This document shows positions 1-8,681 of a DNA stretch of 64,000 nt, one piece after another. The stretch is from Klebsiella quasivariicola (GTDB lineage: Bacteria; Pseudomonadota; Gammaproteobacteria; Enterobacterales; Enterobacteriaceae): positions 1 through 64,000 of the forward strand of contig NZ_CP022824.1 of the NCBI RefSeq assembly GCF_002269255.1. Reading direction: 5' to 3'. Within the stretch, counting starts at the first letter, position 1; each line of letters opens with the position of its first letter. Under the pieces are notes generated by a model that worked only from the letters and a program-made list of their open reading frames with translations, did no database searches and was not told the origin of the DNA. Both the position numbers and the translations under genes were made by a program.

Positions 1-1011
1 ATGACGAGCGAAAATAACAGCTTACTTCTGAACCTTCAGGAAGTTGATAAGACAACCGGCGAAGTTGTTAAGCTGGATGTCAACAGCACCAGTACCGTGC
101 AGCCAGTAGCGCTCATGAGACTCGGTCTCTTCGTCCCAACTCTGAAATCAACAGGGAAGAGCAAGGCGAACCGGAAAAACGTTACAGACGCGACTGAGGA
201 GCTTGTACAGCTGTCCATTGCCAAAAGCGAAGGGTACACTGACGTTAAGATCACCGGTTCGCGTCTTGATATGGACACGGATTTTAAAGTCTGGCTGGGG
301 ATAATTCGCTCCATGTCGGAGTATGGGGTAAAAAGTGACACCCTGGAACTGTCGTTCGTCGAATTCGTTAAGATGTGCGGATTTGACTCCCGTCGTTCAA
401 ACAAAAAAATGCGCGATCGCATCAGTAATTCCCTGTTTAAACTCGCCTCGGTTACGTTGAAGTTCCAGAGCGAGACCAAAGGATGGACCACCCATCTGGT
501 GCAGTCAGCCTATTATGACATCAACGAGGATATCGTTGAGATCAAGGCTGAACCTAAGCTGTTTGAGCTTTACCACATGGACAGAAGGGTACTGCTGCGG
601 CTGAAAGCCATTGACGCCCTGCAGCGCAAGGAATCAGCCCAGGCGCTTTATACCTACATCGAAAGTCTTCCCCAGAATCCTGCACCTATTTCCATGAAAC
701 GGATGCGTGAGCGGCTGAATCTCACCTCAAATGTCTATACGCAGAACCACACGGTGCGTAAGGCGATGGAGCAGCTGCGGGATATTGGTTATCTGGATTA
801 CACCGAGTTTAAACGTGGCCGAGCCACCTATTTCAGCGTGCATTATCGCAACCCCAAACTCATCAGTGGCCCTGTGAAGGTTCCGCGCAATGAGGAAGAA
901 GAGAAGGCGCCAGAGCAAAATTATGACGAAGTCATTAAGGCGCTGAAGGCTGCGGGCATCGATCCTCTTAAACTGGCTGAAGCCCTCTCAGCGATGAAGC
1001 CAGAAAATTGA
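1..1011 (+). CDS. repB: RepFIB-type plasmid replication initiator
   Basis: This is an initiator protein of the Rep_3 (RepA/RepB) superfamily. It binds iterons beside the origin and starts replication of IncFIB-type plasmids. The 336-residue protein has the expected two winged-helix modules. The first spans about residues 75-200 and the second about 200-290, with the DNA-contacting stretch around MKRMRERLNL. The acidic, lysine-rich tail (residues 295-336) is less conserved. The window begins at its ATG, so its promoter and upstream control elements lie outside. Its stop codon overlaps the first of seven iteron-like repeats, which places the origin directly downstream. The sequence looks like the Klebsiella IncFIB(K) variant; the family is certain, the subtype is from memory. 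Confidence 0.93.
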   Translation: MTSENNSLLLNLQEVDKTTGEVVKLDVNSTSTVQPVALMRLGLFVPTLKSTGKSKANRKNVTDATEELVQLSIAKSEGYTDVKITGSRLDMDTDFKVWLGIIRSMSEYGVKSDTLELSFVEFVKMCGFDSRRSNKKMRDRISNSLFKLASVTLKFQSETKGWTTHLVQSAYYDINEDIVEIKAEPKLFELYHMDRRVLLRLKAIDALQRKESAQALYTYIESLPQNPAPISMKRMRERLNLTSNVYTQNHTVRKAMEQLRDIGYLDYTEFKRGRATYFSVHYRNPKLISGPVKVPRNEEEEKAPEQNYDEVIKALKAAGIDPLKLAEALSAMKPEN

Positions 1012-1249
1012 CTGCGATATGCATATCATGACTGCCGTATGCCGCTAAGGACATTCCATTGACTGTGATATGCATCACGCATACCGCAGTCAATATTTAT
1101 TCTCTATCATGTCTGCCCGGATCGAACAATCTTGACTGTAATATGTGATTTCGGGTCTTGATACGCAGATATTGACTACGGCATGCGGGTTTAACGGGGG
1201 TATTCCCTGGTCTGTTCACTATTTCATGGGTGATAACATGCCACAGTCA
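1009..1249. repeat. RepFIB iterons, seven copies in mixed orientation
   Basis: Seven copies fit the degenerate 14-mer TGACTGYRRYATGC. Forward copies start at 1009, 1029, 1060, 1133 and 1173. Reverse copies lie at 1079-1092 and about 1237-1249. The first copy shares its TGA with the repB stop codon. Such repeats next to a Rep_3 gene are the initiator binding sites of the origin and also serve in copy-number control and incompatibility. The repeats are read directly; the function follows from the RepFIB family. Confidence 0.85.
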
Positions 1250-1728
1250 ATTTTTCAGTAAAGCTCTATACCCCTTACGAAGATCTCAATCGGATGCTGA
1301 GACGGTCATGTTACCTGATGGTATCCGTTCCCCTGTGTACTGCAGATTTAGCCCGGCAGGATGAGACTGCAGCTGTTTGTATAACCCGGCGCCAGCTTCA
1401 CGCTGCTAAATGCGATCAGGAAACGGGAGCCGGATGGCAGAAAAATGTGGGCCACAGATGGTCAATGACTGTCGCAGTTAACGGGATGATTCGCTGAGCT
1501 TTCAGGAAATAACGCACCGTGGGATGCACGGCCAGAATGCCTGCATTGTGCCCTGTCTTGTCTGCGGTATGTTGATGCCTGCAGGATTGCAGGTCACCGG
1601 GTAAGACCACGGCGGTTCAGTCATCAGCATGATGGACTGGTGTGCTGGAGCAGGGAGGGGGCTGAATGCGCTCTGCTCCTGTATTCCGTATTAGCGGAAT
1701 ACAGGACGTCATGCCAGGCGTGCCAATC
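1250..1728. other. Non-coding stretch between iterons and recombinase gene
   Basis: No convincing gene is visible here. The short open frames have no ribosome binding site and no recognisable protein. In RepFIB replicons this side of the recombinase gene can hold part of the origin, but no further iteron-like sequence is seen after 1249. Confidence 0.5.
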
Positions 1729-2469
1729 TCAGCCGGCCGGGGGCAGGGAGCGAAGGATCTCCGCGGCATCGCGACCGTCACCGGTAAAGGGAACGGCCAG
1801 GGTGGCAGCCATGTCCAGCGCAAATACCCGGGTATAGACTTCCATCGAGCGCGGATCCTTATGCCCGGCCAGCGCCTGGATGACCTTCCTGGACTGACGG
1901 TGATAAAGCATGTGCATGATATAGCTGTGCCGGAAAGTATGCGGCGTTACCGGAATCGAAAAATGCACGCCGTCAGCTTCAGCCCGCTTCACCGCCTGTT
2001 TCAGCCAGTTGCGCATTGTCTCATCCGTGACCGGCCATAACGGCTCACGCCGGCGGGGGCGGGTGGTGACCATCCAGCTTTCCATCTGACGCACAAAACT
2101 GGCATCCGTCAGCGGTACCAGACGCACTTCATCTTTTGGCGGCCGGCCACGACGTGCCCGCACTTTTTCCGACAGCACCCGAACAAAAGGGCGCAGACCA
2201 TCCAGGTCGAACGATTCCGGGGTGAGCGTCCGGGCTTCACCGATACGGATCCCGGTATTCCACATGGTGGCGAACAACATGTGGTGACGCTGGTCAGGCA
2301 TATACCAGAGGAGGGCGCTCACTTCCGGCGCCAGGAGGTAAGCCGGCGTGGCACCTGTTGAGGTGGCCATCCGCCGGAGTGCCACCGCGGTCGCAAAATC
2401 AACGCCCGGGGCGATCGGCAGCAGGGAGACGCGTTCTGGTGAATTCTGCAGGGGAATGATGCTGTTCAT
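1729..2469 (-). CDS. Tyrosine recombinase, ResD-like (plasmid multimer resolution)
   Basis: This tyrosine-family site-specific recombinase is the gene normally found next to RepFIB initiators, related to ResD of F, which resolves plasmid multimers at a site called rfsF. All catalytic residues are visible: Arg in TGIRIGEA (about residue 95), HTFRHSY (the H-x-x-R box, about 180), the GHKD histidine (about 204) and the nucleophilic Tyr in VYTRVF (about 213). At 246 residues it is close to ResD length and looks intact. It is convergent with repB. The cognate recombination site was not identified; the region upstream of its start, 2470-2900, is the natural place to look. Confidence 0.88.
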   Translation of the reverse strand: MNSIIPLQNSPERVSLLPIAPGVDFATAVALRRMATSTGATPAYLLAPEVSALLWYMPDQRHHMLFATMWNTGIRIGEARTLTPESFDLDGLRPFVRVLSEKVRARRGRPPKDEVRLVPLTDASFVRQMESWMVTTRPRRREPLWPVTDETMRNWLKQAVKRAEADGVHFSIPVTPHTFRHSYIMHMLYHRQSRKVIQALAGHKDPRSMEVYTRVFALDMAATLAVPFTGDGRDAAEILRSLPPAG

Positions 2470-3603
2470 GAGTTATTTTTCACGTAGCGCACGCACTGTT
2501 TATGGATACAGGTATTTTGCACCTGACGGGCCGATCCTGCCATGACAATAAATCGCAGCGCGCGGATCCTTTTGTTGTCTTATCCCGCATTATTGCGGGT
2601 AAAACCAAATACGTAAAGGATCCTTTTTCTGCTCAGATCCTCCATGAAGCCAGTAATGACGCGGGTTGATGGCTGTTTTACGGTTTTTGGGAGAATTGGA
2701 GTAATGCCAGGATGTACATGTTAGGCAGGAAACAGAAGAGAAGAGAGCGCTACGCGATTTCCGGCCTGGTACACCCCTGTAACCTTGCGGGATTTCGCGT
2801 AACGCTTTCATAAGTTTACAACAGAAGAGAAAAGATAATTGCTGAAAAATGAAGTCCGTAAGTTAAATAAAAAATCATGATCCGTCCGGCACTATGTACT
2901 TAGCTGTCGTTTAGGTCTTAGGTGTTTTTGCTAAATTACGATGGTATCCCTTGTAAGAGTAATCTGGCTTGTCCTGCACATCTTCAGGTGACAATTCAGT
3001 GCAATTTCAGGGATTAATCCTTTTGTCGTCTGCAGAATCTCTCTATAAACGGGCTGTTTGTTGGTTCGCCAGAAGGAAAAAATTTAGCGTCGCGCAGATT
3101 CAGGCTGTGTTGAACTTTTCTGTTCTGTATCAACAGTTCCTGTCTTAAGCTGATACAATATACCCTCAGTAGAAAATATTGGATAAGGAAACTATGTACC
3201 TTCCTGGACAATTTTCTTGAACCTTTCATGCCGTCTCGTCTTGTTCAGATTCAGAACTGCCATACGTTTCTTCAGCCACTGGTTTTCATAAGAAACCATG
3301 AAGATCAAGCATTAATGTCTTTACATTTATTTGAACAGATGCGCTTTAATTGTGCCACAAAAAATAAGTCATTGTAAGTTATGGCGATTTTTAATATACA
3401 AATCATTATGCATTCTGAATACATGGAAGTGTATAATGAGCGCTTCAGGTCACAGATGATTAGATGTAACAGTTCACTATTCATCATGATTTATTGGAAA
3501 CTTGTTAAGTTTTATATGATTATGAGATATTGGGATTATTGAGTTCCAGGACAATTCTGATAAGATAGCGATAACCAACACTACCCTGCAATAACCACTC
3601 AAG
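2470..3603. other. Long region without a supported gene
   Basis: About 1.1 kb without a convincing gene. GGATCCTTT occurs near 2567 and again, within an inverted arrangement, near 2618, so a recombination site for the ResD-like enzyme could lie here. Short minus-strand open frames at 2590-2811 and 3014-3229 have no recognisable domains or ribosome binding sites and were not called. Base composition turns AT-rich from about 2800, in keeping with the acquired block that follows. Confidence 0.45.
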
Positions 3604-4560
3604 ATGAAAATTATGACAAACCATAAAGAAGAGAACAGGTTATTATCATTATATTCTATGGGGATCCTTGATACAAAATATGAAGAACGATTTGACAGAT
3701 TGACGAGGATTGCCACCAAACTCTTTGATGTACCAATAGCACTTGTTTCATTAATTGATAGAGACAGGCAATGGTTTAAGTCATGTTATGGGCTGAAGAT
3801 AAAAGAGACAGATAGAAGTGATTCATTTTGTACAATAGCAGTAGATCTTAGTGAACCATTAATAGTGCCCGATGCAAGCCTTGATCCAAGATTCAAAGAA
3901 AATAAATTAGTTAAAAATGATCCTTATATCCGGTTTTATGCAGGGCATCCCGTAAGACTGCCAGATGGTGAGATAGCTGGAACAATATGTATTATTGATA
4001 CAGAACCAAGAGTATTAACCAGAGATGACTTCTTATTGCTTAAAGATTTAGCAGAAATCGTAGAGGATGAGTTTAGAATAATAAACGAAGCAACTACTGA
4101 TCCTTTGACAGGTATATGTAACCGGCGTTCTTTCGCCCTAATGACGGATGAATCGTTAAGAAAAGCCAAAAAAAAGAAAAAAACATTCTGTGTTCTGATC
4201 ATAGATCTCGATAATTTTAAACCAATCAATGATAACTTCGGTCATTCAGAAGGTAATGAAGTACTTTGCAATTTTGCAGATATGCTGGAAGATCTTAGTA
4301 GTTCAAAAAGCGTTGTTGCAAGATTAGGAGGTGATGAATTTGGTGTTCTATTACCCGAGTCAACCTATAAAGAAGCAGAAGAATTCCTTCATAAATTGAG
4401 GGCCGGGATTACCAGCTACAATCTTAATTCTCAAAAAAAATACAACATAGATTTTTCTGCAGGGATTATTGAATATGATGAGAAAATTCATACTGAATGC
4501 TCTGCTATCATGCAGGATGCAGACGAAAGAATGTATGAAATTAAAAAGGGAAAACGATAG
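3604..4560 (+). CDS. GAF-GGDEF diguanylate cyclase
   Basis: A cytoplasmic enzyme predicted to make cyclic di-GMP from two GTP. An N-terminal GAF domain (about residues 20-150) contains the typical SFCTIAV and DPRFKENKLV segments. A GGDEF domain follows (about 155-318), with the active-site loop RLGGDEFG at residues 240-247. No RxxD inhibitory site is seen just before it, so simple product inhibition is not expected. There is no signal peptide or membrane segment. The start is uncertain: ATG 3604 or ATG 3613, neither with a strong ribosome binding site. Codon use is AT-rich compared with the sil/pco genes, a sign of separate origin. It converges on an EAL-domain remnant across a shared terminator. 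Confidence 0.88.
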   Translation: MKIMTNHKEENRLLSLYSMGILDTKYEERFDRLTRIATKLFDVPIALVSLIDRDRQWFKSCYGLKIKETDRSDSFCTIAVDLSEPLIVPDASLDPRFKENKLVKNDPYIRFYAGHPVRLPDGEIAGTICIIDTEPRVLTRDDFLLLKDLAEIVEDEFRIINEATTDPLTGICNRRSFALMTDESLRKAKKKKKTFCVLIIDLDNFKPINDNFGHSEGNEVLCNFADMLEDLSSSKSVVARLGGDEFGVLLPESTYKEAEEFLHKLRAGITSYNLNSQKKYNIDFSAGIIEYDEKIHTECSAIMQDADERMYEIKKGKR

Positions 4561-4566
4561 TATATG

Positions 4567-4598
4567 AAAAAATAGGACATACAGCCCTATTTTTTTTG
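4567..4598. terminator. Bidirectional terminator hairpin
   Basis: The arms AAAAAATAGG and CCTATTTTTT enclose a short loop, with T-runs on both strands. It lies between the convergent cyclase gene and the EAL remnant and overlaps the end of the latter. Confidence 0.75.
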
Positions 4599-4885
4599 GC
4601 CCCTCAAAAAATCAATCAGTTGATCACCTGACAAAGGCTTCGAATAATAATAACCTTGAAATTCATCGCAATTCATATTTTTTAGCAATTCAAACTGTTC
4701 ATTATTTTCCACACCTTCTGCGACTATACCTAAACTGAAAGCTTTTCCAAGAGACACTATGCTTCTTACAATAGATAAGTCCCGTGCAACGTGGGCAATA
4801 CCACTAATGAATGTTCTGTCTAACTTAATCGCATCAAATGGAAATTCTCTTAGATAGTTGAGAGAGGAATATCCAGTCCCAAAAT
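4587..4885 (-). pseudogene. EAL-domain phosphodiesterase, C-terminal remnant cut by IS903
   Basis: The minus strand encodes about 99 in-frame residues ending at TAG 4587-4589. The segment begins FGTGYSSLNYL, continues with FDAIKLDRTF and contains VAEGVE, the conserved C-terminal half of EAL (c-di-GMP phosphodiesterase) domains. Everything upstream is missing because IS903 begins at 4886. The missing part is not found on the other side of IS903 (5943-6038), so DNA was lost there. The intact gene would have formed a convergent pair with the diguanylate cyclase. Confidence 0.85.
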
Positions 4886-5942
4886 GGCTTTGTTGAATAA
4901 ATCGAACTTTTGCTGAGTTGAAGGATCAGATCACGTATCTTCCCGACAACGCAGACCGTTCCGTGGCAAAGCAAAAGTTCAAAATCACCAACTGGCCCAC
5001 CTACAATAAAGCCCTCATCAACCGTGGCTCCATAACTTTCTGGCTGGATGATGAAGCTATTCAGGCCTGGTATGAGTCAGCAACACCTTCTTCACGAGGC
5101 AGACCTCAGCGCTATTCTGACCTTGCCATCACGACTGTGCTGGTCATTAAACGCGTATTCAGGCTGACCCTGCGCGCTGCGCAGGGCTTTATTGATTCCA
5201 TTTTTTCTCTGATGAACGTTCCGCTACGCTGCCCGGATTACAGCTGTGTCAGCAGGCAGGCAAAGTCGGTTAATGTCAGTTTCAAAACGCCCACCCGGGG
5301 TGAAATCGCACACCTGGTAATTGATTCCACCGGGCTGAAGGTCTTCGGTGAAGGCGAGTGGAAAGTCAAAAAGCATGGCCAGGAACGCCGCCGTATCTGG
5401 CGTAAGCTGCATCTCGCCGTTGACAGTAAAACACATGAAATCATCTGCGCTGACCTGTCGCTGAACAATGTGACGGACTCAGAAGCCTTCCCGGGTCTTA
5501 TCCGGCAGACTCACAGAAAAATCAGGGCAGCATCGGCAGACGGCGCTTACGACACCCGGCTCTGTCACGATGAACTGCGGCGTAAGAAAATCAGCGCGCT
5601 TATCCCACCCCGAAAAGGTGCGGGTTACTGGCCCGGTGAATATGCAGACCGTAACCGTGCAGTGGCTAATCAGCAAATGACCGGGAGTAATGCGCGGTGG
5701 AAATGGACAACAGATTATAACCGTCGCTCGATAGCGGAAACGGCGATGTACCGGGTAAAACAGCTGTTCGGGGGGGCACTGACGCTGCGTGACTACGATG
5801 GTCAGGTTGCGGAGGCTATGGCCCTGGTACGAGCGCTGAACAAAATGACGAAAGCAGGTATGCCTGAAAGCGTGCGTATTGCCTGAAAACACAACCCGCT
5901 ACGGGGGAGACTTACCCGAAATCTGATTTATTCAACAAAGCC
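4886..5942 (+). mobile_element. IS903 (IS5 family), complete copy
   Basis: The ends are perfect 18-bp inverted repeats, GGCTTTGTTGAATAAATC on the left and its complement on the right, and the 1057-bp length is that of IS903. The flanking nine bases (left TCCCAAAAT, right TATAAAAGA) differ, so there is no target duplication. An adjacent deletion or recombination between copies followed insertion. A second, inverted copy starts at 63616. Confidence 0.95.
4918..5886 (+). CDS. IS903 transposase (IS5 family, DDE)
   Basis: A 322-residue DDE transposase of the IS5 family, IS903 group. The sequence from about residue 4 (QITYLPDNADRS) to the end (PESVRIA) matches the IS903 transposase as I know it. 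The DDE segments are visible as VIDSTGLKVFG, ADGAYDT and the C-terminal YNRRSIAETAMYRVK, where the last carries the YREK-like glutamate. The first codon of the frame is TTG at 4918, and it is full length. Confidence 0.95.
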   Translation: MKDQITYLPDNADRSVAKQKFKITNWPTYNKALINRGSITFWLDDEAIQAWYESATPSSRGRPQRYSDLAITTVLVIKRVFRLTLRAAQGFIDSIFSLMNVPLRCPDYSCVSRQAKSVNVSFKTPTRGEIAHLVIDSTGLKVFGEGEWKVKKHGQERRRIWRKLHLAVDSKTHEIICADLSLNNVTDSEAFPGLIRQTHRKIRAASADGAYDTRLCHDELRRKKISALIPPRKGAGYWPGEYADRNRAVANQQMTGSNARWKWTTDYNRRSIAETAMYRVKQLFGGALTLRDYDGQVAEAMALVRALNKMTKAGMPESVRIA

Positions 5943-6109
5943 TATAAAAGAAATAAAGAAAAAGATGAAACTGGCTAGCACATATGAGTTGTATCAATTC
6001 GCGTATATGTTAAAATCACTCACGGACTCGACCTAATCTGACCTGCTCCCCGTTGATTAATACACCGTGATGTTAGTAATGTCTTCATAAGCCACATGAG
6101 GACATCCCC

Positions 6110-6373
6110 ATGAAGAAGCGTTTTTCCGACGAACAGATCATATGTATTCTCCGCGAGGCCGAAGCCGGCGTTTCTGCCCGTGAGCTCTGCCGTAAGCACG
6201 CCATTTCCGACGCCACCTTTTACACATGGCGTAAGAAGTATGGCGGTATGGAGGTGCCTGAGGTTAAGCGCCTGAAGTCGCTTGAGGAAGAGAACGCCAG
6301 ACTCAAGAAGCTGCTTGCTGAAGCCATGCTGGATAAGGAGGCGCTTCAGGTGGCTCTTGGGCGAAAGTACTGA
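6110..6373 (+). CDS. IS407-group transposase, OrfA
   Basis: An 87-residue helix-turn-helix protein. Residues 1-50 form the DNA-binding HTH_8-type domain (KKRFSDEQI start, KHAISDATFYTWRKKYGG). A leucine-zipper coiled coil follows (about 52-80, KRLKSLEEENARLKKLL). It provides end recognition for the element. OrfA and OrfB lie in different frames and in IS3 elements are normally joined by programmed -1 frameshifting near the end of OrfA. Confidence 0.93.
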   Translation: MKKRFSDEQIICILREAEAGVSARELCRKHAISDATFYTWRKKYGGMEVPEVKRLKSLEEENARLKKLLAEAMLDKEALQVALGRKY

Positions 6374-6396
6374 CGACAGACCAGAAGCGGGAAGCC

Positions 6397-7230
6397 GTGG
6401 AAGTCATGTGCGAGGCTAAGGGTCTGTCGCAACGTCGTGCCTGCAGGCTGGCAGGTCTGTCCCTGTCAACCTGCCGATATTCGGCTCAGCGTCCGGCTGC
6501 TGACGCGCAGCTGTCTCTACGCATCACAGAGCTGGCACTTGAACGCCGCCGTTTTGGTTACCGGCGTATCTGGCAGCTTCTGCGACGTGAAGGTCTTTGC
6601 GTTAACCACAAGCGGGTTTACCGCATCTATCAACTTAATGGCCTGAGTGTAAAACGCAGACGACGTCGTAAAGGGCTGGCAACAGAACGTCTGCCGCTGC
6701 TCCGCCCGATGGCGCCCAATCTGACCTGGTCAATGGATTTCGTCATGGACGCACTGGCCACAGGTCGCAGGATCAAGTGCCTGACCTGCGTGGATGATTT
6801 CACAAAGGAATGCCTGACGGTCACTGTTGCCTTCGGGATTTCAGGCGTGCAGGTCACGCGTATTCTGGACAGCATTGCGCTGTTTCGCGGCTATCCGGCT
6901 ATGATAAGAACCGATCAGGGCCCGGAGTTTACCTGCCGCGCACTCGATCAGTGGGCTTTTGAGCATGGTGTGGAGCTGCGACTTATCCAGCCCGGCAAGC
7001 CAACGCAGAACGGATTTATTGAGAGTTTTAACGGACGCTTTCGTGATGAATGCCTGAATGAGCACTGGTTCAGCGATATTGTTCACGCCAGGAAGATCAT
7101 TAATGACTGGCGACTGGATTATAACGAGTGTCGACCACATTCATCACTGAATTACCTGACGCCGGCTGAATTTGCAGCGGGCTGGCGAAACGGGAAATAT
7201 GAAGAAAAACCAACCGACATTACTAACTGA
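6397..7230 (+). CDS. IS407-group transposase, OrfB
   Basis: A 277-residue integrase-like catalytic subunit (rve domain) of the IS3 family. It has a helical N-terminus with RRFGYRRIWQLLRREG, then the DDE residues in WSMDFVMDAL, IRTDQGPEFT and the glutamate of NGFIESFNGRFRDECLNEHWF. The C-terminal PHSSLNYLTPAEFA is typical of the family. Intact, so the element could be mobile. Confidence 0.93.
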   Translation: MEVMCEAKGLSQRRACRLAGLSLSTCRYSAQRPAADAQLSLRITELALERRRFGYRRIWQLLRREGLCVNHKRVYRIYQLNGLSVKRRRRRKGLATERLPLLRPMAPNLTWSMDFVMDALATGRRIKCLTCVDDFTKECLTVTVAFGISGVQVTRILDSIALFRGYPAMIRTDQGPEFTCRALDQWAFEHGVELRLIQPGKPTQNGFIESFNGRFRDECLNEHWFSDIVHARKIINDWRLDYNECRPHSSLNYLTPAEFAAGWRNGKYEEKPTDITN

Positions 7231-7294
7231 AGGTTGTATCTAACTCTGGGGGCAGGTCAAATCTCCTTTTTTAATTGTTAACACAGGTATTTTT

Positions 7295-7432
7295 ATGTTA
7301 TTGTATGTTGTTTTGTCTATTTCGCTGGTTTTATTATATGGGATGATAATAAAATATAAAGTGAAGTCAAGGAAATCACAGGGTACTGTAAAAAAGCCTA
7401 TGGCAATCAGAAATAATAGAAATCTAAAGTAG
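7295..7432 (+). CDS. Small predicted single-span membrane protein (45 aa)
   Basis: An open frame of 45 codons runs from ATG 7295 to TAG 7430-7432. It encodes a hydrophobic N-terminal segment (LLYVVLSISLVLLYGMII, one membrane span) followed by a strongly basic tail rich in Lys, Arg and Asn. A weak ACAGG ribosome binding site lies eight bases upstream. The composition looks like a real small membrane protein, but there is no homology basis. It begins just after the IS407-group element. Confidence 0.4.
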   Translation: MLLYVVLSISLVLLYGMIIKYKVKSRKSQGTVKKPMAIRNNRNLK

Positions 7433-7783
7433 ATTCAAAGAGAATAGCTTTCGGGTATAAATGTAGTTATTCCGTCTTCAGTAAGTTAATGATAAATGCT
7501 TTACTCTACCTGATGTTATACAGGACGAGTTTTTCTCACTTTTATCTAATGTGTATATTGTTTTTTCTTTATATCTAAAACTGAAGTCATTGATTCCAGA
7601 CAGGGCGCGATGACGGTAGTTATCCCGCCTTGTCATCGCACAAGAATACTGAAACTCTACGGCCAATCCGACTGACCAGAATAATCAGAATTATTATTGC
7701 ACAACAAATTTCATTTTCCTCACGTCAGTGATTCCGGCGGGCGTTAAGTAAAAACGGAGATGTTCTGCCAAATAATTTATGAT
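7433..7783. other. AT-rich intergenic region
   Basis: No gene is supported. The minus-strand frame at 7478-7666 has neither a ribosome binding site nor a recognisable domain. Confidence 0.4.
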
Positions 7784-8041
7784 TTAATGTAGCTCTATAT
7801 TATTTTTCCCGGAAATTAGTTGCAACAGATATATTCTGTCTTTCTCAATGAGAGCTGGAAATGTATCGCCAGCAGCTGCCAGCAGAGACCATACTTCCAG
7901 GATAGCATAGGCCTTTGTATATTCAAGTGCGAAACCTAACCCTTCCAGAGAACCTGCTCTGCGAATATGTTCACATATTGCATTTTCACATACCCGTGTT
8001 AAGGCTTCATAACTGAGCGAAAAATCATATTTTTTATCCAT
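7784..8041 (-). CDS. Small conserved hypothetical protein (85 aa), paralogue of the gene at 53272
   Basis: Function unknown. The protein begins MDKKYDFSLSYEAL, is mostly helical in character and carries the segment YAILEVWSLLAAAGDTFPALIEKDRIYLLQLI. It resembles the 89-residue product at 53272-53541: both start MD-K-x-x-F-x-LSYE, share a central A(I)xxWxxLAxAG core, and end with an acidic-basic D(R/H)xxLxx(L/M)L segment. Two related copies on one plasmid suggest a small plasmid-borne family. Codon use is AT-rich here and GC-rich in the other copy, so they were probably acquired separately. Confidence 0.6.
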   Translation of the reverse strand: MDKKYDFSLSYEALTRVCENAICEHIRRAGSLEGLGFALEYTKAYAILEVWSLLAAAGDTFPALIEKDRIYLLQLISGKNNIELH

Positions 8042-8517
8042 CTTAAGCTATCTTCACCCAAATGCAGATATCCGGTTACACGTTGCAATGCGTAACATTA
8101 TCAATAATAACCCGATTATAACATGAATTTTCGTTTTGTAATGCCGATGTCACACAACATTTTACTCTGTTTTTTTCAAAAAAGAGTGTCTTTATTTTGG
8201 TGTACACCTTAGTGTGCGATCGCCCAGCAAGAAATGAATATTCGTTCTATACTAGTGGGTAAAAAACCGCATTACATGCATCGCTTAAAAGTTGCACCAT
8301 GCATCTGGAGCCTTCACGAGGCTATTAATAACGCATGAATTATCTCTGTAAATCATAACCAGTATCTATCCGAACCATGTCACATTATTTGATTCATACC
8401 CGGGATGAGTAAGGCAAGAATAGGTATACTGGAATAGTATGTTCAGTGCCAGCTAATCGGTCAGTGAAGTTGGCGAAAATATAGCTTTATATCTTTTCAA
8501 TTTGAGGGGAGATCTGC
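8042..8517. other. Intergenic region upstream of the CSS-EAL gene
   Basis: No gene is seen. It should carry the promoters of the divergent genes on either side. A strong ribosome binding site (GAGGGGAGA) sits at its right end in front of ATG 8518. Confidence 0.45.
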
Positions 8518-8646
8518 ATGGTTAGTCGTAAGCTGGAACGTTTGATTAGCCCTGGAAAGTGGATACATAATCTATCAGTCCTCTCTTTATCGATTCTTTC
8601 AGCTGGTATATTTTTTTTGTATTATCTGAGAGCGTATCTTACCTGA
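8518..8646 (+). pseudogene. N-terminal piece of the CSS-EAL gene, out of frame
   Basis: ATG 8518 has the best ribosome binding site in the neighbourhood (GAGGGGAGA, six bases upstream). The frame encodes 42 residues with a membrane span (WIHNLSVLSLSILSAGIFFL) and ends at TGA 8644. The T8 run at 8611-8618 is where the frame is lost: one extra T would join this segment to the downstream frame (...FFVLSESVSYLIFRDK), giving a typical N-terminal anchor for a CSS-motif protein. It is the true beginning of the next gene, separated by a single-base frameshift or by slippage. Confidence 0.7.
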
Positions 8647-8681
8647 TTTTTCGGGATAAAATTAAAGACTATACTTCCGAT

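Larger units (their letters stand above)
6039..7259 (+). mobile_element. IS3-family element, IS407 group, complete
   Basis: The left end TGACCTGCTCCCC and the right end GGGGGCAGGTCA are imperfect inverted repeats bounding 1221 bp. The 4-bp direct repeat AATC lies at 6035-6038 and 7260-7263, so this is a clean insertion. Length and duplication size fit the IS407 group; ISSen4 is a plausible name but was not checked. Confidence 0.92.

Noticed and set aside
2590..3229. Minus-strand open frames in the long gap
   Set aside because: No ribosome binding sites, protein-like composition or recognisable domains.
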